Shown: positions 33,202 through 42,125, numbered from the stretch's first letter. The stretch is DNA of 64,000 nucleotides from Halomonas sp. McH1-25 (GCF_022348165.1 NZ_JAKRFI010000001.1:124001-188000), one strand, 5' to 3'. The notes: generated by a model not told the origin, from the sequence alone. Translations and numbers: made by a program.

Positions 33202-33804
33202 ATGCTGGCTCACGTCTGGGGATTGATGGCTCATCCGAATCGCGAATGGAAACAGATCCAGAGCGAAAGAGAAACGGTGACGCATCTTTACGCGCATCAC
33301 GTGCTGCTGATGGCGGCGGTGCCCGTAATCTGCGCCTTTATTGGTACCACGACAGTAGGATGGAGTATCGGCGATAGCCGGACGATTCTGCTGACGCCCT
33401 GGGATGCACTGGGGGCGGGAATCGCGTTTTACATTGCCATTCTGGCGGCTGTCGGCCTGATGGGGAACGTCATTTACCGGTTGGCCAGACGCTATTCGAG
33501 TCACCCGGACCGGCGCTGCTGCATCATCTTTGCCGGTTACGTGGCGACCCCCATGTTCATGGCGGGCTTGATCGCGCTGTATCCCCTGGTGTGGCTATGC
33601 CTGCTGGCGGGAATCATCGGGCTCTGTTACAGCGCCTACCTGTTGTACCTGGGGATTCCTGCCTTTCTCGGCATCAGCCATGAGGAAGGGTTCATCGTCA
33701 CGGGGGCGACGCTGGGCATCGGTGTGCTGGTGCTCGAGGCCATGTTGGCGGTGACTGTGCTGCTTTGGGGCTATGGCGCCCGGTGGCTGACAGGCTCCGT
33801 GTGA
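33202..33804 (+). CDS. Yip1-family inner-membrane protein
   Basis: 200 residues from ATG 33202, which has AGGAGGTGG upstream; the frame is open earlier but non-coding in appearance. The N-terminus LAHVWGLMAHPNREWKQIQ is the conserved start of bacterial Yip1-domain proteins, followed by five membrane segments including GWSIGD and YVATPMFMAGLIALYPL. Function of these proteins in bacteria is not established. Single gene, closed by a strong terminator at 33842. Confidence 0.82.
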   Translation: MLAHVWGLMAHPNREWKQIQSERETVTHLYAHHVLLMAAVPVICAFIGTTTVGWSIGDSRTILLTPWDALGAGIAFYIAILAAVGLMGNVIYRLARRYSSHPDRRCCIIFAGYVATPMFMAGLIALYPLVWLCLLAGIIGLCYSAYLLYLGIPAFLGISHEEGFIVTGATLGIGVLVLEAMLAVTVLLWGYGARWLTGSV

Positions 33805-33841
33805 CGGTGGGACATAGGGATTCTGGAGAGGTGAAAAGCGA

Positions 33842-33868
33842 ACGGGAGCCGGCTATGCCGGCTCCCGT
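33842..33868. terminator. Bidirectional terminator
   Basis: Perfect 12-bp stem ACGGGAGCCGGC / GCCGGCTCCCGT with a three-base loop between converging genes (yip1-like and the membrane protein at 33885). ATTTA follows on the plus strand. It can serve both strands. Confidence 0.75.
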
Positions 33869-33884
33869 ATTTACGAACGGCGCA

Positions 33885-34457
33885 TCACTCGATCGGGCTA
33901 CGTGTCGTGGGTGTCACACGCGGGCCCGGTGATTTGGCCGGAGAAGGCAACGCCGCCTGCATGTCGCGAGGCGTTTCGAAATCGTCGGCAGCGCCACGCA
34001 TGGCTGCCGCCGGACGCGGAAAACCGCTGCGGTCACTATAGTCGGGCGTGGGGCCGGCCTGATAGGCGTAACGCTTCTGGAGCCTGGAGGCACAAATCAG
34101 GTCGAGCGCCGTCACCGCGCCTACCGCTGCCAGGGCAACGCCGACGTTCTCTTTCTTCGGGTTGTGCTTGTCGCGCAACGCCGTCGCCAGCGCGGCAAGA
34201 TCGAGCGCATCGCCACCCACCCGGGACCATATGGCCAAGGTCGGGTTGTTCGACAAGGCCCCGACACCGCAGGCGATTTCACGGGCCCCGCAGGCACGGA
34301 CGAGAGGCTCGAAGCCCTCCATGCCCAGCGGCTCCGTCAGCTTGCGTGGCGCCAGTACCTGGCATAGCCCCAGCCCGATGCTGAACCAGCCCAGGCCGCG
34401 TGCGAGACGATCCGAACCGTGTAGCGAATGTGACATGTACGAATGTGATCTGTTCAT
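33885..34457 (-). CDS. Membrane protein of unknown function (partner of Zn dehydrogenase)
   Basis: 190 residues from ATG 34457, which has GGAGG upstream; a longer frame to 34511 overlaps the preceding gene. The core (about residues 18-130) contains ARGLGWFSIGLGLCQVLAPRK, ACGAREIACGVGALSN, WSRVGGDALDLAALATAL and VALAAVGAVTALDLICA, a small four-helix membrane module that elsewhere occurs fused to or beside cyclase/dehydrase (SRPBCC) proteins. The C-terminal 55 residues are Pro-rich and low in structure. It follows the Zn alcohol dehydrogenase by 26 bases, so the two are probably one operon. Confidence 0.75.
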   Translation of the reverse strand: MNRSHSYMSHSLHGSDRLARGLGWFSIGLGLCQVLAPRKLTEPLGMEGFEPLVRACGAREIACGVGALSNNPTLAIWSRVGGDALDLAALATALRDKHNPKKENVGVALAAVGAVTALDLICASRLQKRYAYQAGPTPDYSDRSGFPRPAAAMRGAADDFETPRDMQAALPSPAKSPGPRVTPTTRSPIE

Positions 34458-34483
34458 GCTCTTCCTCCCTGAGCCATGGGCAT

Positions 34484-35653
34484 TTACGGTTTGAGTATGA
34501 CCTTGACGCAACCGTCCTGCTTGTTCCTGAACACGTTGTACATTTCCGGCCCATCCTCGAGACTGACGCTGTGAGTAATGACGAAGGACGGATCGATCTG
34601 GCCGTCGTCGATGCGCCTCAGCAAGTCATCGCTCCAGCGTTTGACGTGCGTCTGACCGGTGCGCACGCTGAGCGCCTTGTTCATCAGCTGTCCCATGGGA
34701 ATCTTGTCGACCAGGCCGCTATAAACGCCGGGAATCGACAGGACGCCACCTGGGCGACAGACGTAGATCATTTCACGCAGGACATGGGCCCGGTCGTTTT
34801 CCATCCACAGCGATTGCTTGACGCGGTCATACATGGAGTCGGGAGAGCGGGGCACATGCGATTCCAGGCCCACGGCATCGATGCACTTCTCGGGACCCTT
34901 GCCCTGAGTGAGTTCCTGCAGCCGGCCGAGAACGCTCTCTTCATCGAAGTTGATGGGGATCGCGCCGCCGGCTTCCGCCATGGAGAGGCGCTCGGGAACG
35001 TTGTCGATGGCGATGACCTGCTTGGCGCCCAGCAGCACGGCACTGCGTATCGTGAACTGGCCTACCGGGCCCGCGCCCCACACGACCACTGTATCGGTTG
35101 GCTCGATGTCGCACTGTACGGCAGCCTGCCAGCCGGTGGGGAAAATGTCGCCAAGGAACAGGACCTGCTCATCGGTCAGCGTATCGGGCACCTGGATATG
35201 CGTCTCGTCGGCGAAAGGCACACGCACGTATTCGGCCTGACCGCCGGCGTAACCCCCGGTCAGGTGGGAATAACCGAACAGCCCGGCACCGGCATGGCCG
35301 AACACCTTATCCGCCATGGCCTTGTTGCGGTTGGAGCGCTCGCAAAGAGAAAAATTGCCTCGCCGGCATTGATCGCATTCGCCACAGGTAATGGTGAAGG
35401 GCACGACGATCCGGTCGCCGACCTTGAGTTTCTTCACCTCGCTGCCGACTTCCATCACTTCGCCCATGAACTCGTGGCCGACGATGTCACCGGACTTCAT
35501 GCTGGGCATGAAATGGTGGAAGAGGTGCAGGTCGGAACCGCAAATGGCACAACTGCTGATGTTGATGATGGCGTCGCGTGGATCCTCGATTTGCGGATCG
35601 GGCACGGTTTCGTAGCGAATGTCGTTCTTTCCATGCCAGCAAAGTGCTTTCAT
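34484..35653 (-). CDS. Zinc-dependent alcohol dehydrogenase (FdhA-like)
   Basis: 389 residues from ATG 35653 (AGGGAG upstream). Medium-chain dehydrogenase/reductase. Catalytic zinc ligands are Cys38 (SSCAICGSD) and His60-Glu61 (GHE); the structural zinc site is Cys90, 93, 96 and 104. The NAD loop is [16 protein letters not shown]. The long C-terminal insert with [19 protein letters not shown] resembles glutathione-independent formaldehyde dehydrogenase relatives. Likely oxidises a short alcohol or aldehyde adduct in the cytoplasm. Upstream gene of a pair with the membrane protein. Confidence 0.9.
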   Translation of the reverse strand: MKALCWHGKNDIRYETVPDPQIEDPRDAIINISSCAICGSDLHLFHHFMPSMKSGDIVGHEFMGEVMEVGSEVKKLKVGDRIVVPFTITCGECDQCRRGNFSLCERSNRNKAMADKVFGHAGAGLFGYSHLTGGYAGGQAEYVRVPFADETHIQVPDTLTDEQVLFLGDIFPTGWQAAVQCDIEPTDTVVVWGAGPVGQFTIRSAVLLGAKQVIAIDNVPERLSMAEAGGAIPINFDEESVLGRLQELTQGKGPEKCIDAVGLESHVPRSPDSMYDRVKQSLWMENDRAHVLREMIYVCRPGGVLSIPGVYSGLVDKIPMGQLMNKALSVRTGQTHVKRWSDDLLRRIDDGQIDPSFVITHSVSLEDGPEMYNVFRNKQDGCVKVILKP

Positions 35654-35770
35654 TACTCTAACTCCCTGTAAGACTCGCCATATGACCATTTACACCATAG
35701 TTCAGGGACTGTCGGCGTCAGGTAAGCAATGTTTATGCTTCGGTAAAGCGTGCTTACAACAGCGCCGGAA

Positions 35771-36721
35771 TTATCCCATGGGGGTGAAGCGCAGACCGGA
35801 CACCAGCCCCTCCAGCGCATGCCGCCCGGCAATGGAATTGCCGTAACTGTCCAGGCGCGGCGACCACACGCAGATGCTCATGCGGCGCGGGAGAATGGCG
35901 ACGATGCCGCCGCCGACGCCGCTCTTGCCGGGCAAGCCGACGCGCCATGCAAAGTCGCCGGCGGCATCGTAAAGCCCGCAGGTCAGCAGCAGGGCATTCA
36001 TTTGGCGCGTCTGGACCTCGCTGAACACGTGCGTGCCATCGTGTGGGTTGATGCCACGGTTAGCCAGGAAGGCGAAGCTCTTGGCCAGCTCGATACAGTT
36101 CATGGCCAAGGCACAGTTATGGAAATAGGTATCGAGTACCAGCTCGACGTCGCTTTGAATGTTGCCATAGGCTTGCATCAGATAGGCGAGGGCGGCATTG
36201 CGCGCCTTGTGATCCATTTCGGAGCGTGCGACGCGTTCATCGAAATCGATTGTCGGTGTCGCCGCCAGCCGGCGTACCTGCTCGCGTAGCGTGTGTTGCG
36301 GCATGACCAGGCGCGACGCCAGCATGTCGCTGACCATCAGGGCGCCAGCGTTGATGAATGGGTTGCGGGGGGTGCCGTTTTCGACTTCCAACTGGACGAT
36401 CGAATTGAAGGCCTGGCCGGAGGGCTCGCGTCCGACGCGTGACCAGATATCCTCCGGCGCCAGTCGCTGCATGGCCATCACCAGGGCATGCACCTTGGAA
36501 ATGGACTGAATCGAAAAGCGCGTTTGGGCATCCCCGGCGCATTGCACTTGGCCATCGGCATGGCACACGGCAATGCCGAACTGGTCGGGATCGACTTCGG
36601 CCAGGGCGGGAATGTAGCTGGCGACCCGTCCTTCTCCGAAGCAACGAGGCGCATCCCGGGCCAGTTGATCGAGTAGGGTCTGCAGTTCTTCGGGACGTAA
36701 TGGAGCTGGAGCGTCTATCAC
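35771..36721 (-). CDS. glsA: Glutaminase
   Basis: 316 residues, the normal glutaminase length. It hydrolyses glutamine to glutamate and ammonia. A beta-lactamase-like fold with catalytic Ser73-x-x-Lys76 in IQSISKVHAL, then GREPSGQAFNSIVQLE, NPFINAGALMV, and GLPGKSGVGGGIVAILP with the conserved loop near the C-terminus. The start is GTG 36721, with GAGGTAAC upstream. Single gene, cytoplasmic. Ammonia released could support the ammonia-dependent NAD synthase encoded at 43132, although this is inference. Confidence 0.95.
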   Translation of the reverse strand: MIDAPAPLRPEELQTLLDQLARDAPRCFGEGRVASYIPALAEVDPDQFGIAVCHADGQVQCAGDAQTRFSIQSISKVHALVMAMQRLAPEDIWSRVGREPSGQAFNSIVQLEVENGTPRNPFINAGALMVSDMLASRLVMPQHTLREQVRRLAATPTIDFDERVARSEMDHKARNAALAYLMQAYGNIQSDVELVLDTYFHNCALAMNCIELAKSFAFLANRGINPHDGTHVFSEVQTRQMNALLLTCGLYDAAGDFAWRVGLPGKSGVGGGIVAILPRRMSICVWSPRLDSYGNSIAGRHALEGLVSGLRFTPMG

Positions 36722-37042
36722 GTTACCTCACGATGACATGGCGGATTCTACCGTTCAGTCTAGTCACCTGGTGCTGACTGGAAAGTCGATGAGCGATCGC
36801 CAGGCACAAAGTGCGGCAAGACAAAAATGACGGAAAACGCGGTTTATATTAAGCGTGAAATAAATAAGAGGGCGTCCGTACTGAGGAATCGCCGATCGAG
36901 GTAATTCTGAGTTTCTTTCTGAAAAATCAAATAACACGAAATATGAGTTTGTTTTCTTTCAATCCCCTTGTCTGCTTCTAGTGTGTTTAAGGGGTGAATG
37001 CCTAACTGGGTATTCACCGGATACGCTAATCAAGGAGGAAGT
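36722..37042. other. AT-rich upstream region of the N/Q-rich protein gene
   Basis: No gene is visible. The stretch 36830-36980 is AT-rich and likely holds the promoter of the downstream gene, but I could not fix the hexamers. A hairpin occurs at 36993-37018, just before the ribosome site. Confidence 0.45.
36993..37018 (+). promoter_or_regulatory. Leader hairpin before the N/Q-rich protein gene
   Basis: Arms GGTGAATGCC and GGTATTCACC pair almost fully around a short loop, 15 bases before the AGGAGGAAG ribosome-binding site. It may regulate translation or stabilise the mRNA. Confidence 0.45.
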
Positions 37043-37693
37043 ATGTTCAAGCGCCTACTCATCACAGCAGCAATTTCATCCGCATTCGCTACCGGAGCGG
37101 CAACGGCCCAGCAATGGGATGAAGGACAGAATTACAATCAGTACCGCCAAGGCCAAGCTGGTCAGCAGTCTTACAATCAGGGACAGGCCAATCCGTACGG
37201 GGGCCAAGGCAACCAAGGCGGTAGTCAAGGCTGGAATCAAGGCGGAAACCAGAACTGGGGCCAGGCAAATCAAGGCAACCAGCCTTGGAATCAGGGGAAT
37301 AACCAGGGCAACCAGCCTTGGAACCAGGAGAATAACCAGGGCGGCCAGCCTTGGAACCAAGGAAACAACCAGGGCGGCCAGATGGGCAACCAGGGCAGCC
37401 AGATCAATAGCCCCGAGCAACTGATGCAGTACATCTATGTCAGGGGTTATATGGAAGGCAAGGAAGAAGGTGTTCAGCAGGGACTCATGCGCGGCTATCA
37501 GCAAGGCTATATTCAAGGCCTGCAACAAGCCTCTCAGCAGATCCAGCAGGGCGATAACCAGCAACAGCAACAGCTCCAGCGCTATCGCCAGTACCAGCAG
37601 CGCCAGCAGAACACGCAAACCGACAACACCGGGTCGCAGAATCAGAGCGGTTCGGACTCACAATCCGCTCAGGATACCCAAGAGAGCCAGTAA
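37043..37693 (+). CDS. Secreted Asn/Gln/Gly-rich repeat protein
   Basis: 216 residues from ATG 37043, with AGGAGGAAG upstream. Signal peptide FKRLLITAAISSAFATGAATA (about residues 2-22). The mature protein is dominated by Asn, Gln and Gly; residues 79-111 are three 11-residue tandem units of the type NQPWNQGNNQG. Residues 125-165 are more ordered and carry YVRGYMEGKEEG and the spaced glycines of YQQGYIQGLQQ; the rest is Gln-rich and ends polar. No homologue recognised. Composition resembles amyloid- or prion-like low-complexity proteins, so an extracellular matrix or periplasmic role is a guess. It has its own terminator. Confidence 0.8.
   Translation: MFKRLLITAAISSAFATGAATAQQWDEGQNYNQYRQGQAGQQSYNQGQANPYGGQGNQGGSQGWNQGGNQNWGQANQGNQPWNQGNNQGNQPWNQENNQGGQPWNQGNNQGGQMGNQGSQINSPEQLMQYIYVRGYMEGKEEGVQQGLMRGYQQGYIQGLQQASQQIQQGDNQQQQQLQRYRQYQQRQQNTQTDNTGSQNQSGSDSQSAQDTQESQ
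37277..37375 (+). repeat. Three tandem 33-bp coding repeats
   Basis: In-frame copies start at 37277, 37310 and 37343 and encode NQPWNQGNNQG, NQPWNQENNQG and GQPWNQGNNQG. The few base differences are partly silent, so the array may still expand or contract by slippage. Confidence 0.85.
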
Positions 37694-37718
37694 TCCTCTT
37701 GGCAAGCAATATTCAACG

Positions 37719-37747
37719 AAAGGTGCGGCGGAGTTCGCACCTTTTTT
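37719..37747 (+). terminator. Terminator of the N/Q-rich protein gene
   Basis: Perfect 9-bp stem AAAGGTGCG / CGCACCTTT with an eight-base loop, continuing into a T run, 26 bases after the stop. Confidence 0.88.
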
Positions 37748-37767
37748 GTGTGTAGAAGTTGGGGCGT

Positions 37768-37793
37768 TAAAAAGAAAGGCCGGCGAACCGGCC
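37768..37793 (-). terminator. Terminator of the DUF3618/holin operon
   Basis: On the minus strand a GGCCGG / CCGGCC stem is closed by a TTCG tetraloop and followed by TTTCTTTTT. It lies about 45 bases past the end of the DUF3618 gene. Confidence 0.82.
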
Positions 37794-37837
37794 CTCTGTA
37801 AGTCTAAATGTAAGGCTGAGAAGTCGTGGTGGCTGAA

Positions 37838-38872
37838 TTAACCGCCCCGGGTCGGCGGATGCTCGTTGCCTGTCGTACTCGAACTCTGAGTCGTACCCGA
37901 GTTTGAATAGGAAGACGACGTGTCGCTACCGGTCGACTCGTCACGATCGCGATCGGAAGAGGAGCCTGACTTGGCCTGTTCGGCTTTCTCATGGACCTTG
38001 TGCTGGGCCATGTCCGCCTGATGTCGGCCCGCTTCTGCCGCCTTGTGCACGGCGCGGTCGCGATAGCGGCCAACACGTTCGTTCTCGAGACGTGTCGAGG
38101 GGAACATGCTGCCTAGGGCAGCGCCAATGGCAACACCGATGGCGCCCGCCACGATGGGATGTTCCTGAATGAAGTTGAGCGACTGCTCGCCGGCGCCTTG
38201 CGCCCTGTAACCGGCGTTGCGCATCGCCGAACGGGAACCGCTACGTGCGTGTGACGCTCGTTCGCGAAATGAACTGCCCATAGACTGTGCTCTCCCTTTC
38301 ACATTGTCCGTCATATGTCGTGCTTTCTCCTTGCCGCTATTCCCGCGGCCGGTATGGTCGGCTTCGGGAGGAGCTTCCCCCACTGGTGGAGTGGCTGAAG
38401 AATAGGTTGCCGAGGCACCTACCGAAGCCGGGTCCTTGCCTGTCGAGGTCGTGCCGGCGCCTGTCGTTTCCGGCCCGGTGGCGCTTGCACCGACACTACG
38501 CCGGGGAGGCTCGTCGGTGACCGGCATGGATGCATGCTGCGCCACCGGCAAATTCGCCTCGGACTGGCGCATGGGCAGATTGGTATGTCCCTGGTCTGCC
38601 TTGCGTTGGGCGCTATACTGCGACACGGCCAGCCAACCCAAGCCGATGCCGGTCAGCATGACCGGGAAGGGGTTGCGCTTGACGACCTTTCCGACCCGCG
38701 CCATGGCGTCATTGGCACCGCCCTGGCGCACGTAATCGAACGCGGTGTCCACCCAATGCTGGGGAGAAAGCCGCTCTTCGAGTTCATGCAATGTATCGTC
38801 GAGTCGCGCCCGGGTCTGGTAGATATCCGTTTCGATCTCCTCGGGACGGCGACGTGAAGTATGCTCGCTCAT
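37838..38872 (-). CDS. DUF3618-domain membrane-associated protein
   Basis: 344 residues. The N-terminus (RPEEIETDIYQTRARLDDTL and LEERLSPQ, about residues 9-38) is the DUF3618 motif; a short hydrophobic stretch FPVMLTGIGLGWLAVSQ follows near residue 75. The centre is Ser/Thr/Gly-rich and disordered. Near residue 240 HPIVAGAIGVAIGAALGSM and a charged helix resemble the ElaB/YqjD-type ribosome-anchoring membrane proteins. The gene's ATG overlaps the stop of the holin-like gene (TAATG). Function unknown; such genes cluster with holin-like and apolipoprotein-like genes in many proteobacteria. Confidence 0.82.
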   Translation of the reverse strand: MSEHTSRRRPEEIETDIYQTRARLDDTLHELEERLSPQHWVDTAFDYVRQGGANDAMARVGKVVKRNPFPVMLTGIGLGWLAVSQYSAQRKADQGHTNLPMRQSEANLPVAQHASMPVTDEPPRRSVGASATGPETTGAGTTSTGKDPASVGASATYSSATPPVGEAPPEADHTGRGNSGKEKARHMTDNVKGRAQSMGSSFRERASHARSGSRSAMRNAGYRAQGAGEQSLNFIQEHPIVAGAIGVAIGAALGSMFPSTRLENERVGRYRDRAVHKAAEAGRHQADMAQHKVHEKAEQAKSGSSSDRDRDESTGSDTSSSYSNSGTTQSSSTTGNEHPPTRGG

Positions 38873-39306
38873 TACACTTGCTCCTTGGCCCGGTGCTCAT
38901 GCTGGCTGGCAAGCTCCTTGTCGTTGCGTAAGCTGGCCATGGTTCTGCTGGGCATGAGGCTTTGCGCCTTCAACTTCTTGCGCCCACTCTGCAGCATGAT
39001 GAGCCCGATGATGACCACTACTCCGCCCACGATAAGGGCGGAAAGCCACGGCGTGGTTTCCGGTGGTAGAACGGTATTCAAGCCGAAGACAGCCGCAGCG
39101 AGCAGGACCAGGAAACCGCTGAGCAGGATAGCGCCAGCGGCGGCTATGGCACCGACCCCGCTAGCGGCTTGTGAGCCTTTCTCGCCCATTTCTGCCTTGG
39201 CTAGCTCAATTTCCTTGCGGACGAGGGAAGTGAGCTCATGAGTCAGGCTCGACAGCAGCGAGCCCAGCGAGGCACTTCCCGTTCTGTTTCTGTTTTCTTC
39301 GTCCAT
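38872..39306 (-). CDS. Phage-holin-family (Phage_holin_3_6) membrane protein
   Basis: 144 residues. LGSLLSSLTHELTSLVRKEI and LAKAEMGEKGSQAASGVGAI form the conserved amphipathic start; two membrane segments follow (AGAILLSGFLVLLAAAVFGL and PWLSALIVGGVVVIIGLIML). Despite the family name these are chromosomal envelope proteins, not lysis genes; no other phage genes are near. It sits between the apolipoprotein-like gene and the DUF3618 gene and is translationally coupled to the latter. Confidence 0.85.
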   Translation of the reverse strand: MDEENRNRTGSASLGSLLSSLTHELTSLVRKEIELAKAEMGEKGSQAASGVGAIAAAGAILLSGFLVLLAAAVFGLNTVLPPETTPWLSALIVGGVVVIIGLIMLQSGRKKLKAQSLMPSRTMASLRNDKELASQHEHRAKEQV

Positions 39307-39399
39307 GGTAGCAGCCTCCCTATGAATGCAATGAAAAGGGCCTGAAACGTTCTTCGCTCAGGCAATTTGCCATGTCCTGTGGCGAAGGGCATGGCATGG

Positions 39400-39909
39400 T
39401 CAATAGGGAGCCGTATCCTGAGTATGAGATTGCTGCATCTGCCGCTCGCTCGAGCTGCGCAGGAAACGCGTCAGTAGAAAGCCTGCAGCCACGGCGCCAC
39501 CGAAGTACAAGGCCGGTTGGCGACGACTATATTCCTGCGCCTGTTCGACCAGCCCGCCCAAATCCTTTTCGCGCAACCGCTGGGAAAGGTCGCCGGTGCA
39601 GTTCGCAACGTTTTGCGCATAGCTGGAGAAAAGCGGCTGCTCTTGATCGTCGAATTCTTCCGCCATCTTGCGAAACGCAGAAGACACCTTATCCGCCTGT
39701 TCCGCCGCTGCATCGCGCTGATGACTGAACAAACCTTCGGCCTGTTGGCGCGCTGCGCCCTTGAGTTCTTCCGCTGTCTCACGCCCACGTTGCTTGAACT
39801 CGTCCCGTTGAGACGATCCACCGCCAGATGACGCAGGGCCGTTGCCCCCGGCAGCGCCATTGTCGCTGGCAGGTAAGCTCGGGTTAGCACGCTTTTCCGG
39901 ATCGGCCAT
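39400..39909 (-). CDS. Apolipoprotein-like / nutrient-deprivation-type protein
   Basis: 169 residues. A disordered Gly/Ser/Pro-rich N-terminus (1-35) is followed by an amphipathic helical region with many Ala, Glu, Lys and Gln (about 36-125), and one membrane anchor PALYFGGAVAAGFLLTRFL near residues 132-150. It is like proteins annotated as nutrient-deprivation-induced that head the same three-gene set as the holin-like and DUF3618 genes. Likely membrane-bound; role in envelope stress or adaptation is inference. Separated from the holin-like gene by 93 bases. Confidence 0.75.
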   Translation of the reverse strand: MADPEKRANPSLPASDNGAAGGNGPASSGGGSSQRDEFKQRGRETAEELKGAARQQAEGLFSHQRDAAAEQADKVSSAFRKMAEEFDDQEQPLFSSYAQNVANCTGDLSQRLREKDLGGLVEQAQEYSRRQPALYFGGAVAAGFLLTRFLRSSSERQMQQSHTQDTAPY

Positions 39910-40125
39910 ATGACACCTCCATGTTTCATGACGTTAAACAACGTTGCGGAATTCGCATGCCGATAACCTAATCGGAGCGTATTTTTATCCGCTTCATTCC
40001 GAAAAATAGTTCTCGTAACAGGCCTGTCAATGTCCTTTTGCCGTGCCGGTCGTCTTGGGGCGGCAAAGCTATCTGCTGGAAATGCGAGAAAAAACCTCAT
40101 TTGAGGGCGTCGACATCCGGGACAT

Positions 40126-40152
40126 GGAAAGAAGGCCAGTTTTACTGGCCTT
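40126..40152 (-). terminator. Terminator of the chemoreceptor gene
   Basis: Perfect 9-bp stem AAGGCCAGT / ACTGGCCTT with a three-base loop, followed on the minus strand by CTTTCC. It is 14 bases past the end of the chemoreceptor gene. Confidence 0.7.
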
Positions 40153-40165
40153 CGTTATGGACGGG

Positions 40166-41872
40166 TTAGAATTCTTCCCACTCGGCTTCGGCTTGTTTTA
40201 GCGGAGCCGGGCGCTTTTCCGGCGTCTTCGATGCGGATGCTGCGCCATTATGCAAAAGGGCGGTACTCGAAGGGCGTACCGAAGGAAGGGCGGGTTGGCC
40301 GGGCGATATGCTGCCATCCAGGCGGAACTGCGACACGGCGGCCTCCAACTGCTCGGCCTGTTCCTCGAGGGCGGCCGTGGCGGCCAAGGCCTGCTGAACG
40401 AGCGCCGCGTTTTGTTGGGTGACCTGATCCATTTGCGATATGGCCAGATTGACCTGCTCGATGCCGGTAGTCTGTTCCTGGGATGCAGCGGAAATCTCGT
40501 CCATGATGTCGGTGACCCGGCGCACTGAAGCGACGATTTCCTGCATGGTGGCGCCGGCACTCTCTACCAGGGTCGAGCCCTTGACGATCTGTGTGGCCGA
40601 GGCCTCGATCAGGGCCTTGATCTCCTTGGCGGCATCGGCACTACGGCTGGCCAGGTTGCGTACCTCGCCGGCAACGACCGCAAAGCCGCGCCCCTGCTCA
40701 CCGGCACGTGCCGCTTCCACGGAGGCGTTCAATGCCAGGATGTTGGTCTGGAAAGCAATGGAGTCGATGACCGAAATGATATCGACGACTTTCTTCGAGC
40801 TTTCGGAAATGCCGTGCATGGTGGTGATGACTTGGTCGACCACTTCGCCGCCACGCCCTGCCGTGACTGAGGCGTCGCTCGCCAGCGAACTGCCTTGGCG
40901 GGCGTTATCCGCATTCTGACGCACCGTCGCAGTGAGCTGCTCCATGCTGGCGGCCGTTTCTTCCAGCGATGCTGCCTGCTGTTCGGTACGCGAGGACAGG
41001 TCGCTATTTCCGCTGGCGATCTCGCGCGCGCCGACATGAATGGAACTGCTGCCGTCGCGAACGGTGAAAACGGTACGGGTCAGGCCGGCTTGCATGCGCT
41101 GCATGGCATCGAACAGCTTGCCGATCTCGTTGTTGCCGCGGTCGGCGATGCGCTTCGACAGGTCGCCTTGCGCGATATGCTCGAAATGCTGAACCGCCTC
41201 TTCGAGCGGACGGATGACTGCGCGAACCATGCCCACACGCACCAGCACGACGAGGGCGACCGTCAATAGCAGGACGACGATCTCGAAGATCTCGAAGCGT
41301 TCCACTTGCGCATTGAAATCGGTAATCAACGCATCGCCACGTGCATCGGCATAATCGATGAATTCCTGGCTGACGCGTTTGAATTCCTGCGTGGCTGCCA
41401 TGGCTTCATCCTGCAGCGCGCGGAAGGCGTCGAGGTCGTTGCCGTTCAGCGCTTGCAGTTGGGGTTTCAAGAGCTCGTTGACCAGATGGCTGTAAGCGGC
41501 GCCGGTGGCATCCGCGAACGGCTTGCCGCGTTCGGTCTTGGGCGCGTCCCGGTATTGGGCGAAGCGTGTTTCGGCGCGCTGCATGGCCGCCTGGGACTCG
41601 GCGAGATAGGCGCTGGCCCGCTCGTTTTCGCCCTGGCCAGTGGCATCCACGAAGCGTTCGAAGTTCAATTGCACATCGGAGAGATGCGCCCGGGTCAGAT
41701 TGATGGCGTTGAGCTGCAGAACGTTGATCTGGTGCAGCTCTTCCAGGGCCTTTTCGCCGTTGTTGCTGGCGGAATGTCCCAGCCAGGCGGTCATTAATAG
41801 AAAAACCGTGAAGACGGCCAGGACCAGAGTCAGGCTGGCCTTGACCGAGAGATTGCGCAGACGATTTACCAT
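40166..41872 (-). CDS. Methyl-accepting chemotaxis protein
   Basis: 568 residues. A membrane segment at about 12-32, a periplasmic four-helix Tar/Tsr-type ligand domain (about 33-190), a second membrane segment (about 195-215), HAMP (IRPLEEAVQHFEHIAQGDLS), and a cytoplasmic signalling hairpin containing EVRNLASRSADAAKEIKALI and the CheA/CheW contact tip IAFQTNILALNASVEAARAG. The last five residues, EWEEF, match the xWxxF tether bound by CheR/CheB. The ligand is unknown. SD GAGGAGAAC precedes ATG. An inverted repeat (41892-41907) lies directly upstream. Confidence 0.95.
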   Translation of the reverse strand: MVNRLRNLSVKASLTLVLAVFTVFLLMTAWLGHSASNNGEKALEELHQINVLQLNAINLTRAHLSDVQLNFERFVDATGQGENERASAYLAESQAAMQRAETRFAQYRDAPKTERGKPFADATGAAYSHLVNELLKPQLQALNGNDLDAFRALQDEAMAATQEFKRVSQEFIDYADARGDALITDFNAQVERFEIFEIVVLLLTVALVVLVRVGMVRAVIRPLEEAVQHFEHIAQGDLSKRIADRGNNEIGKLFDAMQRMQAGLTRTVFTVRDGSSSIHVGAREIASGNSDLSSRTEQQAASLEETAASMEQLTATVRQNADNARQGSSLASDASVTAGRGGEVVDQVITTMHGISESSKKVVDIISVIDSIAFQTNILALNASVEAARAGEQGRGFAVVAGEVRNLASRSADAAKEIKALIEASATQIVKGSTLVESAGATMQEIVASVRRVTDIMDEISAASQEQTTGIEQVNLAISQMDQVTQQNAALVQQALAATAALEEQAEQLEAAVSQFRLDGSISPGQPALPSVRPSSTALLHNGAASASKTPEKRPAPLKQAEAEWEEF

Positions 41873-41891
41873 TCTTGATGTTCTCCTCGAA

Positions 41892-41907
41892 TACCTGATG
41901 TCAGGTA
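41892..41907. promoter_or_regulatory. Inverted repeat upstream of the chemoreceptor gene
   Basis: TACCTGA-TG-TCAGGTA, a perfect 7-bp dyad next to the chemoreceptor's ribosome site. It could be an operator or a leader hairpin. Confidence 0.4.
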
Positions 41908-42125
41908 CGTGGCAAGGGCAGTCAGGTCTTGTGCCGCTTCACTTACGATTCCCGGAAGTCTTTGCCCAGTGCGAGAGCTAATGTTTGCGGTCTTCTAGAG
42001 ACACACTGTCACCCAACCAAGGGCTCGGTGGGTATATCGGCAGGGGCGCAATTTCATTTACAAAACTTTTACACAGAGCGCAAAAAGGTTGATTCAGGAT
42101 AAATATTAAAGCGTCATGCTAATGT

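Noticed and set aside
34400-35671. Open frame of 423 codons opposite the Zn alcohol dehydrogenase
   Set aside because: The minus-strand gene has all zinc ligands; the plus-strand frame has no recognisable domain.
38872-39306. Holin-family protein as a sign of prophage
   Set aside because: No other phage genes are near, and this holin-like family is a normal chromosomal envelope protein.
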